From an uncultured Oscillospiraceae bacterium (GTDB lineage: Bacteria; Bacillota; Clostridia; Oscillospirales; Oscillospiraceae): 43,651 nucleotides of DNA. This document shows positions 30,679 to 39,774 of the stretch, piece after piece. The notes under the pieces were generated by a model that had not been told where the DNA came from, ran no database searches, and saw only the letters and a program-made list of their open reading frames with translations. The DNA lies in the NCBI GenBank assembly GCA_934636305.1, contig CAKUAM010000008.1, positions 1 to 43,651 of the forward strand, given 5' to 3'. The position numbers and the translations under genes are program-made. Within the stretch, counting starts at the first letter, position 1. Each line of letters begins with the position of its first letter.

Positions 30679-32262
30679 TTATACACCGCTTGCACCGTAG
30701 TTCGCCAGCACACGCGCGGACGGATCGTTCACATCGCAGCCCTTCCACGACTTGTTCGGCATCCAGAAATCCTTGACCATCTCGGCCTGTCCCGGGTAAT
30801 ACTTTTCAAAAATATCACGGTACAGCAGGCTTTCCTTCGTAAACGGCTTGGCGAACGAATATTTTTCGCAGCCTGCGCGGAAGGCCTCATCGGAATACAG
30901 GCTCTCGGCATAGTCCTTGAGATCATCAACCATGGAGTGGCCAACCGCATCCGAGAATGCCGCCTTCTGCCGCCAGAGAATATCGTCCGGCAGGATATGG
31001 TCATCCGCGAACGCCTTACGAAGCAGATACTTGCCCATGTTGTAGGTGTTCATCTTGAGCTCCGGCCGGATGGACATGACATACTTCACGAAGTCCAGAT
31101 CACCGAACGGCACACGCGCCTCCAGCGAGTTTGCCGAAATGCAGCGGTCGGCACGCAGCACATCATACATGTAGAGCTCGTCGACACGTTTTTTTGCTTC
31201 CTGCTGGAACGCCTTTGCCGACGGGGCAAAATCCGTGTATTTATAGCCGAACAGCTCATCGGAAATCTCGCCGGTCATCAGCACGCGCACATCAGTCGTC
31301 TCATGGATGGCCTTGCAGCAGAGATACATGCCCATGCTCGCGCGGATGGTCGTGATGTCATACGTGCCAAGCAGCGAGATAACCTCCTCCAGAGAATCCA
31401 GCACCTGCTGGCGCGTCATGGTAACCTCGGTATGATCGGCGCCAATAAACTCCGCCGTTTCCTTCGCATATTTGAGGTCAATCGGGTCTAGATCCATGCC
31501 GATGGCGAACGTGCGGATCTTTTTCCCCAGCAGCTTTGCGGAGATTGCGCAGACAAGGCTTGAATCCAGACCACCGGAGAGCAAGAACCCGAGCGGCGCG
31601 TCCGCGTCCAGCCGCTTTTCCACGCCTGCGATCAGCTTTTCGCGGATCTTTTTTGTAACGGTATCCAGATCATCCTGCGAATACGTCTGGACGGTGGTCA
31701 GATCCGTATAGCGGACGAATTTGCCGTCCTTGTAATAATGGCCCGGCGGGAACGGGAACACATGCGCGCACAGGCCGACAAGGTTTTTCGCCTCGCTGGC
31801 AAACATGATGGAGCCATCGTCCAGATAGCCATAGAACAGCGGACGGATGCCAATGGGGTCACGCGCAGCGACAAGCGAGTCCGAAGCGGCATCATAGATA
31901 ATCATCGCAAACTCCGCGTCGAGCTTCTCAAACATCTGCACGCCAAGCTCCTTCCACAGGGGCAGGATGATCTCACAGTCAGACTCCGATGCAAATGTAT
32001 AGCCCTTTGCCTCCAATGCCTTCTTGACCGGACGGAACCCATAGAGCTCTCCGTTGCAGACGGCCATGTCCCTGCCCAGATGGAACGGCTGCATGCCCTC
32101 GGGATGCAGGCCCATAATGGCCAGGCGGTGGAAGCCGAGATATCCGGTGCCTGCCGGCTCGATCCGCGTATCATCGGGGCCGCGGGATTTCGTCTTTTCA
32201 AAGTACGGCAGCACCTGCTGCTTCGTCAGCGCGGGAGAAGTAAAACCAATAATTGCACACAT
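30679..32262 (-). CDS. asnB: Asparagine synthase (glutamine-hydrolysing)
   Basis: Converts aspartate and glutamine to asparagine and glutamate using ATP. The 527-residue protein starts MCAIIGF, so Cys2 becomes the N-terminal glutaminase nucleophile after Met removal. The glutaminase domain (about 1-190) has RGPDDTR, HRLAIMG and CNGELYGF. The synthetase domain has the PP-loop SGGLDSS at 229-235 and ISDELFGYKY. The start at 32262 is fixed by Cys2 and by GGAGGTG upstream; longer in-frame codons run into the T-box leader. Control by an Asn-type T-box is expected, raising expression when tRNA-Asn is uncharged. Confidence 0.96.
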   Translation of the reverse strand: MCAIIGFTSPALTKQQVLPYFEKTKSRGPDDTRIEPAGTGYLGFHRLAIMGLHPEGMQPFHLGRDMAVCNGELYGFRPVKKALEAKGYTFASESDCEIILPLWKELGVQMFEKLDAEFAMIIYDAASDSLVAARDPIGIRPLFYGYLDDGSIMFASEAKNLVGLCAHVFPFPPGHYYKDGKFVRYTDLTTVQTYSQDDLDTVTKKIREKLIAGVEKRLDADAPLGFLLSGGLDSSLVCAISAKLLGKKIRTFAIGMDLDPIDLKYAKETAEFIGADHTEVTMTRQQVLDSLEEVISLLGTYDITTIRASMGMYLCCKAIHETTDVRVLMTGEISDELFGYKYTDFAPSAKAFQQEAKKRVDELYMYDVLRADRCISANSLEARVPFGDLDFVKYVMSIRPELKMNTYNMGKYLLRKAFADDHILPDDILWRQKAAFSDAVGHSMVDDLKDYAESLYSDEAFRAGCEKYSFAKPFTKESLLYRDIFEKYYPGQAEMVKDFWMPNKSWKGCDVNDPSARVLANYGASGV

Positions 32263-32582
32263 AAAAAAGCACCTCCAGATCATTTGCGCAGCATTGCCTA
32301 ATTCTTTAGGACGAATTGCTGCTTGATCCGCGGTGCCACCTAACTTACTGTAAATACAGTCGCTTTTCCGGGGTTCCAACAAACCCCTGCGCATTAACGC
32401 CGCGCTGCGCGTCTGCCCTACTGCGGGTACTCCGGTTCAGGTCGCTGCTAAGAAGTGTTCGTTCACGTAAGCATTGGCGTCGGGCTTTCAGCATCCCCGG
32501 CTCTCTGTAGCCGTGTCCTGCGCTACTTTTCTTCCTCATTGCATTTGTCGATATTCTTTTATTGGGTGAAGCTTTAAATGAT
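32263..32582 (-). ncRNA. T-box riboswitch leader of asnB (Asn-type)
   Basis: The leader carries the T-box antiterminator sequence AGGTGGCACCGCGG (plus-strand 32328-32341), where TGGC would pair with the GCCA end of tRNA-Asn. Stem I motifs AAAAGTA and AGAGAG and CTGAAAGCCC are present upstream in the right order. AAC triplets, possible specifiers for Asn, lie at 32457-32459 and 32461-32463. The competing hairpin is nested: GCACC/GGTGC, GATC/GATC, GCAGCA/TGCTGC and CCTAA/TTAGG, followed by six T residues directly before the ATG. Its 3' arm overlaps the Shine-Dalgarno GGAGGT. The downstream gene, asnB, fits the amino acid. Confidence 0.93.
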
Positions 32583-32588
32583 GGAATG

Positions 32589-32617
32589 ATTCTACACCCA
32601 ACACGGGCATTCGTCAA
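32589..32617 (-). promoter_or_regulatory. Sigma-A promoter of the asnB T-box transcript
   Basis: On the minus strand TTGACG (32612-32617) and TAGAAT (32589-32594) are exactly 17 bp apart. Transcription would start near 32582, giving a leader of about 320 bases. Confidence 0.85.
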
Positions 32618-32632
32618 GTACGCAGATGTCAC

Positions 32633-32662
32633 AAAATAAGCCCCGGATCCGGGGCTTATTTT
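32633..32662. terminator. Terminator of the multidomain-protein operon
   Basis: A perfect 30-bp palindrome (AAAATAAGCCCCGGA and its complement) with A/T runs on both sides, 8 bases past the stop of the flavodoxin-fold gene. It insulates the operon from the asnB promoter. Confidence 0.88.
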
Positions 32663-32670
32663 TGTACTAT

Positions 32671-33711
32671 TTATGCCTGTATCGATGCGATACGCGCAGC
32701 GAAATCCTCAATTTTCCGGTCGATATCCGCCGCACTGCAGATAGAGCCCGGGTCATGCGCCGTCTGCATCATACAGAATCCCGGCGGCAGAATGGCCGTC
32801 TTATTGAGACACATTGCGCCAAGCAGCTGCCTTGCCACAATGTCGCTGCCGGAGTAGCCGGACACTATGATTCCAAACAGATACTTTTCATACAGGTCCT
32901 GCTTTACCAGCAGATTGGTCAGCCGGTTGAACAGCGCCATCAGATTTGCGCTCACCGCGTCATTATAGTTCGGACACAAAAACAGCATTGCGTTGCAGGC
33001 ACTGATGGCCGGCAGAACCTCCTCGGAAATGCTGCCGCCATAGAAGCAGCGGCTCTGCCCGGCAAAGTGTACACACGCCTCGTATGAGCAGCCGCGGCAG
33101 TCATGGATTGTGCCGTTCTGCAGGGAAATTACCGTTTTTTCAAACGTATCGGGCAGCCGCGCCAGCACCTGACTGCCAAGCCAGACCGTGTTGGAGCGCT
33201 GGTTGTCGGATGCATGCAGCATCAGAAGCTTCGGCCTTGCAAAGCGCGGCGGCACAAAGCACAAAACGCGTCTGGCCAGATTCCCAATCTGCCGGCAGTA
33301 GGTCTGCTCCCAATCCAGCCCTAAAAGTCTTGCCTGAATGTGCTGGTTATAAAGAGAGCCCGTCCCTTCCGTCAGCGGCTTGCCCGGAAACAGGCACCCG
33401 GCAAGATTTGCCGCAAGAATCAGCTCCCGCGCCGCCTGCTTCGTGTAGAGTTCCCCCGCTCCATCCACAACGACGCCGGCCAGACAGCCGTTCAGGCAGC
33501 CCGGATTCTGCCGCAGCAGACGCACCGTGCGAACAAATTCCTCACTCTGGCCATACACGTCCACGGAAACCAGAAACAGCAGCCGCGCACCGCCGGCCTG
33601 CGCAAGCTTCTGCGCAGGCAGCTCACAGACCGGAATATCCCCGAGCGCCTGCGGCAGCAGCCGCGTGAGCCGTGCGCTGCTGCCGATGCGCACCAACGTC
33701 AGCCGCCGCAT
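32671..33711 (-). CDS. Flavodoxin/NADPH-dependent FMN reductase-like protein with extra N-terminal domain
   Basis: A 346-residue protein, third gene of the uncharacterised operon. Residues about 160-340 resemble the flavodoxin-like FMN reductase fold: LLMLHASDNQRSNT (162-175) matches the phosphate-binding loop and FLCPNYN (244-250) the flavin-contact loop. Four cysteines in DCRGCSYEACVHFAGQSRCF (204-223) are spaced as in iron-sulfur flavoproteins, though only loosely. Residues 1-150 form a separate domain of unknown type, again with Cys pairs. It overlaps the dehydrogenase-like gene by 13 bases and probably depends on translational coupling, as its ribosome binding site is weak. Likely a flavin redox protein; the substrate is unknown. 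Confidence 0.75.
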   Translation of the reverse strand: MRRLTLVRIGSSARLTRLLPQALGDIPVCELPAQKLAQAGGARLLFLVSVDVYGQSEEFVRTVRLLRQNPGCLNGCLAGVVVDGAGELYTKQAARELILAANLAGCLFPGKPLTEGTGSLYNQHIQARLLGLDWEQTYCRQIGNLARRVLCFVPPRFARPKLLMLHASDNQRSNTVWLGSQVLARLPDTFEKTVISLQNGTIHDCRGCSYEACVHFAGQSRCFYGGSISEEVLPAISACNAMLFLCPNYNDAVSANLMALFNRLTNLLVKQDLYEKYLFGIIVSGYSGSDIVARQLLGAMCLNKTAILPPGFCMMQTAHDPGSICSAADIDRKIEDFAARIASIQA

Positions 33712-34949
33712 TCGTATGCAAACGATGCCAGTGTCCGGCGCGTCTGCTCCAGCTGCTGCAGAAGCGGCGGGCAGATTTCCTCGCGCACCAGCCGCACGCC
33801 AAGCCGCGTCATCCGGCTCCGACAGCCAAAATACGCCCCGCCCAGCGGCACGGCTCCGTAATGCACGTCACCGCGCACAAGCTGCAGCAGGCTCACTGCC
33901 GCCGATGACAGTGCCGGCGCCAGATACGGCTTGAAGCCAAGCTCCCGCACGCACAGATTGGCCGTGCGCGTCTTTTCCGTCAGCGCAGCCGATATGGCCG
34001 CGTCATACGCCTGCGTACAGCTATTGGCGCAGACAAGCCCCTGCCCATGCGGGCCATAGACGCGGAGCTGGCTGCCGTCCAGCCCAAGCTGCTTCGCATA
34101 ATAGGCACATCGCGCCGCCATGACGCCAAGCCCGAAGCCCTGCACCTGCTCCGGCAGAAGGCCCGCGTAGTCATATATTCCGTCCGCGTTCTGGCTGCTC
34201 TGCAAAAAGACGCTGCGCGCCAGATGGTCAACCGGATCAGAAATCTGGCAGAACAGGCCGGTAAAGCCGGCCTCCCGCGCCTTTTGGGCATAGCTGCCCA
34301 CCATTTCGCGGTTGGCATCGTACTGTGCCATGCGGACATCCTGCACACGGGTATCGAGCCCCGGTACCCCGCGCGAGGCGGTAAACGCGAACAGGTCGCA
34401 TGTGAAAAGCGCCTGCTCCTCGCAGACCACAATCTCCGGCAGCGGCAGTCCATCCGGCGAAAGCACCTGATTCAGCTCCATCTCATAGCGCGCGCACTGC
34501 GCCGCATTGGGATCGTAGATCTGGATTCTTTTGAACATATGACCCAGCAGCTTCAGTGCCAGAAGCGCCGTTCCGCCGACATCGCCAAGCCCCACAAGCG
34601 TCAGCACAAGCCCGTCCGGCTTTGCCGCATGCCACGCCCGCAGCACACGAAACGCATTTCCAAAGCGCACATTCAAAACGCCCGCGCCGTTACGGCGCAC
34701 AAAGCCCGCCAGCGCATCCGGCAGCGCGCCGCCCGGCGCGCATGTGTTCAGGCAGCTGGCCGTTTCCGGCTCATCCAGCTCATACGGCTCCCGGATTGCA
34801 TACAGACCGCGGCTCGTTGCCGGGTCACGGGCCACCAGGAACACCAGCGGCGCAAACGGCCCGGTACAGGGCTCGGCCCCCGCCGGAAACAGCGCCTCAT
34901 TTGGCGCGCACAAGCAAAATTCCTTCCATTTCCGATAAAAAACCTGCAT
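33699..34949 (-). CDS. Lactate/malate dehydrogenase-like protein, divergent
   Basis: A 416-residue protein, second gene of the operon. Residues about 114-350 have a Rossmann domain with GLGDVGG (120-126) and the acidic NAD-selective IYD (Asp146). ISDPVD (236-241) sits where LDH/MDH enzymes have NPVD. GFGLGVMAAR near 271-280 resembles the LDxxR segment, and GPHGQG (299-304) keeps the catalytic-type His301. The first ~110 residues and the last ~60 are not typical of the family. It therefore looks like a divergent 2-hydroxyacid dehydrogenase with altered substrate loop. An AAAGGAG ribosome binding site precedes the ATG at 34949, 12 bases after the giant gene's stop. Confidence 0.75.
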   Translation of the reverse strand: MQVFYRKWKEFCLCAPNEALFPAGAEPCTGPFAPLVFLVARDPATSRGLYAIREPYELDEPETASCLNTCAPGGALPDALAGFVRRNGAGVLNVRFGNAFRVLRAWHAAKPDGLVLTLVGLGDVGGTALLALKLLGHMFKRIQIYDPNAAQCARYEMELNQVLSPDGLPLPEIVVCEEQALFTCDLFAFTASRGVPGLDTRVQDVRMAQYDANREMVGSYAQKAREAGFTGLFCQISDPVDHLARSVFLQSSQNADGIYDYAGLLPEQVQGFGLGVMAARCAYYAKQLGLDGSQLRVYGPHGQGLVCANSCTQAYDAAISAALTEKTRTANLCVRELGFKPYLAPALSSAAVSLLQLVRGDVHYGAVPLGGAYFGCRSRMTRLGVRLVREEICPPLLQQLEQTRRTLASFAYECGG

Positions 34950-34961
34950 ACGTTCGCTCCT

Positions 34962-37900
34962 TTATCTGCAAATTCTGTCCAGCTGCGCAAGATCCTCCTC
35001 CAGATACCGGGAGGCAGGCAGGGAAAAATCGAAATCCATGCAGTCGCTCTTATCCGGCAGGCGCGGCTGCAGAAGCGCCTCGCCCAGCCGCCGGATAGTC
35101 AGCGCCGTGGAGAAAATCCGCTGGTGCTCCCGCTCAAGCGTCTGCATGATGCACATGGCGTTTTCCAGCGCCGTCTTTGACAGCACGCGGATGCTCTGCT
35201 CCGTCACGTCAAAGAAATAGCTCGGATACACATACGGCAAAAGCATGTTGATCGACGGCAGCATCCGTTCCTTCTGCCGCCGGCCGGTCACGCTGTCGCC
35301 GCCGATAAACGGATATAAAAGACTCTCCGTCACCCAGTAATGCAGGTTCGGGATATAATACTCGCACTCTGCCGTCCGTCCCTGCACGCGCATGAGATCC
35401 CGGCCATAGCCGGACATCACTGCCACAAGGATCTTATCCACGGCAAGCTGCTCCTGCCGGAACACACGGTCAAGCTTTTCAATCCGATAGCCCTTATGCA
35501 GCAGATCATCCACCAGAATCATCGGCCGGTGGAACGATTTGAGCGTGCGCACCTGCCCGGACAGCGGCGAATAGCCGGGATACTCCTCAATTGTGAAGCT
35601 CCGTGTGTCCGGCGCATAGCACTTTTCCACATGCAGCGTCTTGGTGACGGTATTGGGCACAATGGCGTCTGCAAAGATTTTCCCATACGGCACGCACATA
35701 TACGGCCCCAGCCTGCGCACGCCCTCCGGCACATCCTGTACGCCGTTCATGCGCTCAATGCGCTCCACCAGCGCCTGGTTGAGCATCTCCGAATCAAAGC
35801 ACAGCAGCAGCTTGCCGGGGAACATGTTGTTGATGGCCATGCGCAGACGCGGCCGCGTCTGCAGCACAGCGTCGCGCACGGCGCGCGACTGCTGGTGGGG
35901 GCTTTTGATGCAGAGCATGGCATCCTGCAGCAGCATGACAGGGTCGCGCATATCCACATAGAAGATATCCGCCTGTCCTGCCACCGGCACAAAGCCCAGC
36001 TGCTGCAGCGCGCCATGCAGCGCCTGCTGCTCCTTCGTGCAATGGGCCAGCGCATAGGTGTGCCCCGCCTCAAGGCTGCGCGCCAGAAGCTCATTGAGAA
36101 GCATCCGCATCGTCTCAAGCTGCTGCGCATCGTCTGCCGCCTCCACGCGCTCAACCAGCAGAATCCTGCCGGAGGCGTGCCTGCGGACATAGCTGCAGGC
36201 CTCCAGGGATCCCAGCACGCCATACAGATCATCCAGCAGTATCGTGTGCCCCACACTCCACCCGCGCACCTGCGCGGGCCGCGCCAGAAGCACTACTGCA
36301 TGCGCCCGCTGCCGCGTCTGCATGCATGCGGCAGCCTCCGGCGGCAAAGATGCATCCAGCGTGTCAAAATTCTTAAAATAAAGCTGCTCCCGCCGCAGCA
36401 CATTCTTGAGCTCCGGTGAGCGCACATACAGGCCGTATTCATAGATATAGGTCTGTACAACCGGCGCCACAAGCATGGAAATATCCAGGTTCTGGTCAAC
36501 CGAGGTACGGATGCGTGTGGAGCTGACCGTCTCATAAAACGGCGGCAATGATAACAGCAGCAGCCTGCCGCGGATAGCGGCAGCAAGCGTCTCATGGTCG
36601 GCACTGCCGTCACGGCAGAAAATGATATGGTTATAATCTGCCGCCGTACCCGGCTCACTGCTGCGATAGGCGGAGGCATGCGCGATCACATCGCTGCCCG
36701 CAACAAGATACAGCTCCCGCCCCGGAAACAGCGCCTGCAGCCGCGCCAGATCCTCCGGCATAGCAATATTCACAGGGATATCATCTGGGAAAATATACGT
36801 ATCCCACTGATCGGCCACGGAGATGGAGACAATCTTCCTGCGCAGCAGCTTCGGCAGCGTTTTTTTGCTCCAGGAAAACTCGTCCACCGCCAGATAAACC
36901 TCAAAGCCGCGCGCGCGGATCTCCTGCACGATCTGCTTATGCCCGACGGAAAACGGGTCAAACGTGCCGGGAAAAAATGCTGCCGGCTTTTCCGGCGGGA
37001 ACCGGAACGGCCCGCCGGTCAGCTCCTGCTGCACCGTAAAGCGGTAGAGATGGTTGAGCATGGCCGCGCTGTTGAAAAACGTCAGCTGGCCCTCACGTGG
37101 CTCACTGAGCAGTGTCAAAAGCTTTTTATGCACGCGCACGAAAATATCGTGCCGGCTCGCAAGCGGCAGCTGATCGCGGCCCAGAACGTCGCGGCAGAGC
37201 ACCGCCAGCGCCGTCTGGTGGATCGTCTCATCATAGTGGGCAATGCCCGTCATAATGACGCCGAGAATACGCGCCGCCATCTCCTGCCGCTCCGGCGGCA
37301 GCACGTTGAGCGCTTCGCCCAGCGTAAACAGCGCCACGCGCGCAGGCCGGATGGAATCCCCATAGACAAGCGCCTCGATCCCGGCAAACGACTCGTTCAG
37401 CTCCTTCTCCGGCAGCATGCACATGAGCTTGCCGAGATACGGCGGAATAAAGCGCGAGATCTGCTCCTGCCCGGACTCAAGCTCCCGCGTGAGGTCAATC
37501 ACAATCTCGTTGATCTGGTCGACAAGCAGCCCCGGCGCAATCTGCAAAAGCGCATTGCCCGCCGCCTCACGCACGGGCAGATGCTCGCTGACGCAAAGAA
37601 GATTGGAAAAGTGCAGCGCCGTATGGAATGCCGCGTCCCGCTGCTCCAGCGCGTACTGCGTCAGAAATTCGATCTGCGTCAGCTTCACCGTCCAATGCAC
37701 CGCGTTCTTCAGGTTGCTCAGATGCATCTGCGAGATGGTGTGCGGATCAAAAAATACCGCCGTCCAGCCGGTCAGGTGGGAATACAGCCACCAGTGCGCC
37801 GCGGAGGCGTCCCGTGCGGGCCGGTGCTGCTTTGCCAACTCTGCAATTTCCTGCTCCATCCCGGGGTACTGCCGGAGCTGCCGCAGGCAGCGCATCACGA

Positions 37901-39545
37901 TCATATTGAGCTTTTCTTCCTGCGTGCCAAGCATTCCAAACAGCTGCCGGACAATCTCTGGCAGTCTGTCGGACGGCAGATAGCCGCACGGCACATGGCA
38001 CAGCGCGTCAACCAGCACAAACCGGTCCTCAGGCCTCCCCTCTGCCAGCGCGTCCAGCAGCGGCGCAAGCAGCTGCGGCGCCTGCTTGGGGTCGCAGGCT
38101 GCAAACAGGCTCTGGCAGATGGTTTTCAGCGAATTGGAAATCCGCAGCGCATGCTTGCTGGAAATGCGGTAATCCGGGTGCAGACACAGCGCGATATAGT
38201 GCTTCCACAGCGCCTCCGACTCGGACAAAAGCGCCATGACTGCCGGCGGCATCTGCCCGTCCTTTGCTGAAAGCGGCCGCTCCTTGCGGTATCTTGGACC
38301 GGCGTTCGCCAGAATCTTCCCCATGATTCTGCCCGCAATGCGGCGCACATCGCCGTCCGGGTGCATCAGCAGCTCATATAAAAGCACCAACGTTTTCTGC
38401 TTGTTGGCCTTCGTCATATACGTGCTGTATTCCTCAAGCAAGCGCAGATACATGCGGATGCGCTGCAGGTTCTTCTCCCCCTTGGCCTGCTCAAGAAGCT
38501 GCTCAAGCGTCTGGTCGATCGAGAGCATGTGCATGAGCCGCACGGAGCCGGAGAGCGTCAGATTGCGCAGCGCCGTCAGCGCCTCCGCCGCGCGCAGAAG
38601 CGATGGATCCTTTTTTTCGTGCGGCAGCAGCGCCTGCTGGCTCAGCTCCGGACTGACGCCGCAGCTTTCCAGCATGGTTTCAAAATCGCGTAGCTTATGA
38701 TAGACATTCTGATAGCGGAGCTTTTTTTCCGGTGTCATGTCCGCCAGCTTGCAGAAGATCATCTCATACGCCTCCGCCAGCGTATGGATCTTCATCACCT
38801 CATGTGCGCCGGGCTCGCGCGTCCCGCGCACGCGGAAATCCGCATAAATAAGCAGCAGCGATTCGATCGGCAGGTTTTCAAATTCCAGATCCCACGTGGA
38901 GTGGTTGGCCGAAATATAGCCAATATCCTCCATACCGTTTCTGCTGAACCACTGCCAGGTATAGTAATAGTGCAGGTACGCAATACGGCCAAGATCCTCG
39001 CCCCGGCAGCCGAATTTTCCAATATCATGGCCCAGCGCCGCCGCGCTTACCAGCGGCAGATCCACAGGCAGCCCGGCTTTTTTTGCAAGGATTGCCATGT
39101 GCATGGCAACCGTATGCACGCCAATGGTGTGGGCCGCCGGGTCAAACGGCGTTGTCTCACGCCCAAGACGCATCACGGCCAGAAGATGCTGCTCATGTAC
39201 AGTCGTGCAGAACCGGCGGTACTGCGCCTCCACGTGGCTGCCCGCAATCTGCGCATCGTCCAGCGGTAAGATATCCAGGCACGGGTCAAAGGACTCCCCC
39301 GGCCTCTCCAGCACAGCCTCCAGCGCGGCCAGATACATCTGCTCGTCCGCAGATAACAACGGGATCTCCTCCAGCCCGTCCGGAAACATCTGCGCGCACA
39401 GATGCTGATAGAGCGCAGACAGAAACTCCTGTGCCCCCGGCGGCGTTTGTGTCATTTTGGACGCGCACAGCGCATAAACGGCAGCGCACAGATCCCACTT
39501 GTGCGGATCGAGCGCGGCAAGCTGATCGTACAGTTCCTTTTGCAT
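34962..39545 (-). CDS. Giant multidomain protein: HD phosphohydrolase, helical repeats, NadD-like, GNAT-like, PRTase-like
   Basis: A 1527-residue cytoplasmic protein, first gene of the operon. Residues about 140-240 form an HD domain (H144, H173-D174 in GHDIGKFG, H215, D236). Residues about 310-840 are helical, HEAT-like repeats. Residues about 855-1035 are a nucleotidylyltransferase of the NadD/CoaD type (FPGTFDPFSVGHKQ near 858-871, SSTRIR near 1008-1013). Residues about 1085-1200 resemble a GNAT acetyltransferase, and about 1230-1440 a phosphoribosyltransferase with PMILVDDLLHKGY (1341-1353). All key motifs look intact. No transmembrane segment. A promoter lies at 39581-39609. Likely makes, cuts or senses a nucleotide-type compound; the actual function is unknown. 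Confidence 0.8.
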   Translation of the reverse strand: MQKELYDQLAALDPHKWDLCAAVYALCASKMTQTPPGAQEFLSALYQHLCAQMFPDGLEEIPLLSADEQMYLAALEAVLERPGESFDPCLDILPLDDAQIAGSHVEAQYRRFCTTVHEQHLLAVMRLGRETTPFDPAAHTIGVHTVAMHMAILAKKAGLPVDLPLVSAAALGHDIGKFGCRGEDLGRIAYLHYYYTWQWFSRNGMEDIGYISANHSTWDLEFENLPIESLLLIYADFRVRGTREPGAHEVMKIHTLAEAYEMIFCKLADMTPEKKLRYQNVYHKLRDFETMLESCGVSPELSQQALLPHEKKDPSLLRAAEALTALRNLTLSGSVRLMHMLSIDQTLEQLLEQAKGEKNLQRIRMYLRLLEEYSTYMTKANKQKTLVLLYELLMHPDGDVRRIAGRIMGKILANAGPRYRKERPLSAKDGQMPPAVMALLSESEALWKHYIALCLHPDYRISSKHALRISNSLKTICQSLFAACDPKQAPQLLAPLLDALAEGRPEDRFVLVDALCHVPCGYLPSDRLPEIVRQLFGMLGTQEEKLNMIVMRCLRQLRQYPGMEQEIAELAKQHRPARDASAAHWWLYSHLTGWTAVFFDPHTISQMHLSNLKNAVHWTVKLTQIEFLTQYALEQRDAAFHTALHFSNLLCVSEHLPVREAAGNALLQIAPGLLVDQINEIVIDLTRELESGQEQISRFIPPYLGKLMCMLPEKELNESFAGIEALVYGDSIRPARVALFTLGEALNVLPPERQEMAARILGVIMTGIAHYDETIHQTALAVLCRDVLGRDQLPLASRHDIFVRVHKKLLTLLSEPREGQLTFFNSAAMLNHLYRFTVQQELTGGPFRFPPEKPAAFFPGTFDPFSVGHKQIVQEIRARGFEVYLAVDEFSWSKKTLPKLLRRKIVSISVADQWDTYIFPDDIPVNIAMPEDLARLQALFPGRELYLVAGSDVIAHASAYRSSEPGTAADYNHIIFCRDGSADHETLAAAIRGRLLLLSLPPFYETVSSTRIRTSVDQNLDISMLVAPVVQTYIYEYGLYVRSPELKNVLRREQLYFKNFDTLDASLPPEAAACMQTRQRAHAVVLLARPAQVRGWSVGHTILLDDLYGVLGSLEACSYVRRHASGRILLVERVEAADDAQQLETMRMLLNELLARSLEAGHTYALAHCTKEQQALHGALQQLGFVPVAGQADIFYVDMRDPVMLLQDAMLCIKSPHQQSRAVRDAVLQTRPRLRMAINNMFPGKLLLCFDSEMLNQALVERIERMNGVQDVPEGVRRLGPYMCVPYGKIFADAIVPNTVTKTLHVEKCYAPDTRSFTIEEYPGYSPLSGQVRTLKSFHRPMILVDDLLHKGYRIEKLDRVFRQEQLAVDKILVAVMSGYGRDLMRVQGRTAECEYYIPNLHYWVTESLLYPFIGGDSVTGRRQKERMLPSINMLLPYVYPSYFFDVTEQSIRVLSKTALENAMCIMQTLEREHQRIFSTALTIRRLGEALLQPRLPDKSDCMDFDFSLPASRYLEEDLAQLDRICR

Positions 39546-39580
39546 GGCATGATCCCCTGTTGCAGATATCTTTTGATTGA

Positions 39581-39609
39581 ATTTTACGCGGTTTTCCGAA
39601 AAAAGTAAA
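39581..39609 (-). promoter_or_regulatory. Promoter of the multidomain-protein operon
   Basis: On the minus strand TTTACT (39604-39609) and TAAAAT (39581-39586) are exactly 17 bp apart, about 36 bases before the start codon. Confidence 0.65.
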
Positions 39610-39644
39610 GAGGCTTTCTGTCGCCCGAGGCGCTGTGCCTCTGT

Positions 39645-39744
39645 GCATGAATATTCATTTTATAAAAACATTTTGAATATTTATGAATTTTATGCTTGAC
39701 ATTTCTGAATATTATATGTATATTATGTGCATAAACAAATTCAA
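39645..39744 (+). promoter_or_regulatory. ArgR/AhrC-type operator array upstream of argG
   Basis: Four AT-rich boxes resemble the arginine-repressor consensus (CATGAATAAAAATTCAAG): GCATGAATATTCATTT (39645-39660), TTTGAATATTTATGAATT (39672-39689, best on the minus strand), TGAATATT with following AT (about 39705-39724), and GCATAAACAAATTCAA (39729-39744). They bracket the argG promoter, so arginine repression of argGHF is expected. Confidence 0.75.
39696..39724 (+). promoter_or_regulatory. Sigma-A promoter of argGHF
   Basis: A perfect TTGACA (39696-39701) and TATATT (39719-39724) are exactly 17 bp apart, with TG before the -10. ARG-like boxes overlap both elements. Confidence 0.9.
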
Positions 39745-39774
39745 CCACGACCTGGATGTTTTGGAGGTAATCTT

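Noticed and set aside
32263..32394. N-terminal extension of asnB by 44 codons
   Set aside because: It would translate the T-box antiterminator and displace the catalytic Cys2; GGAGGTG directly precedes ATG 32260-32262.
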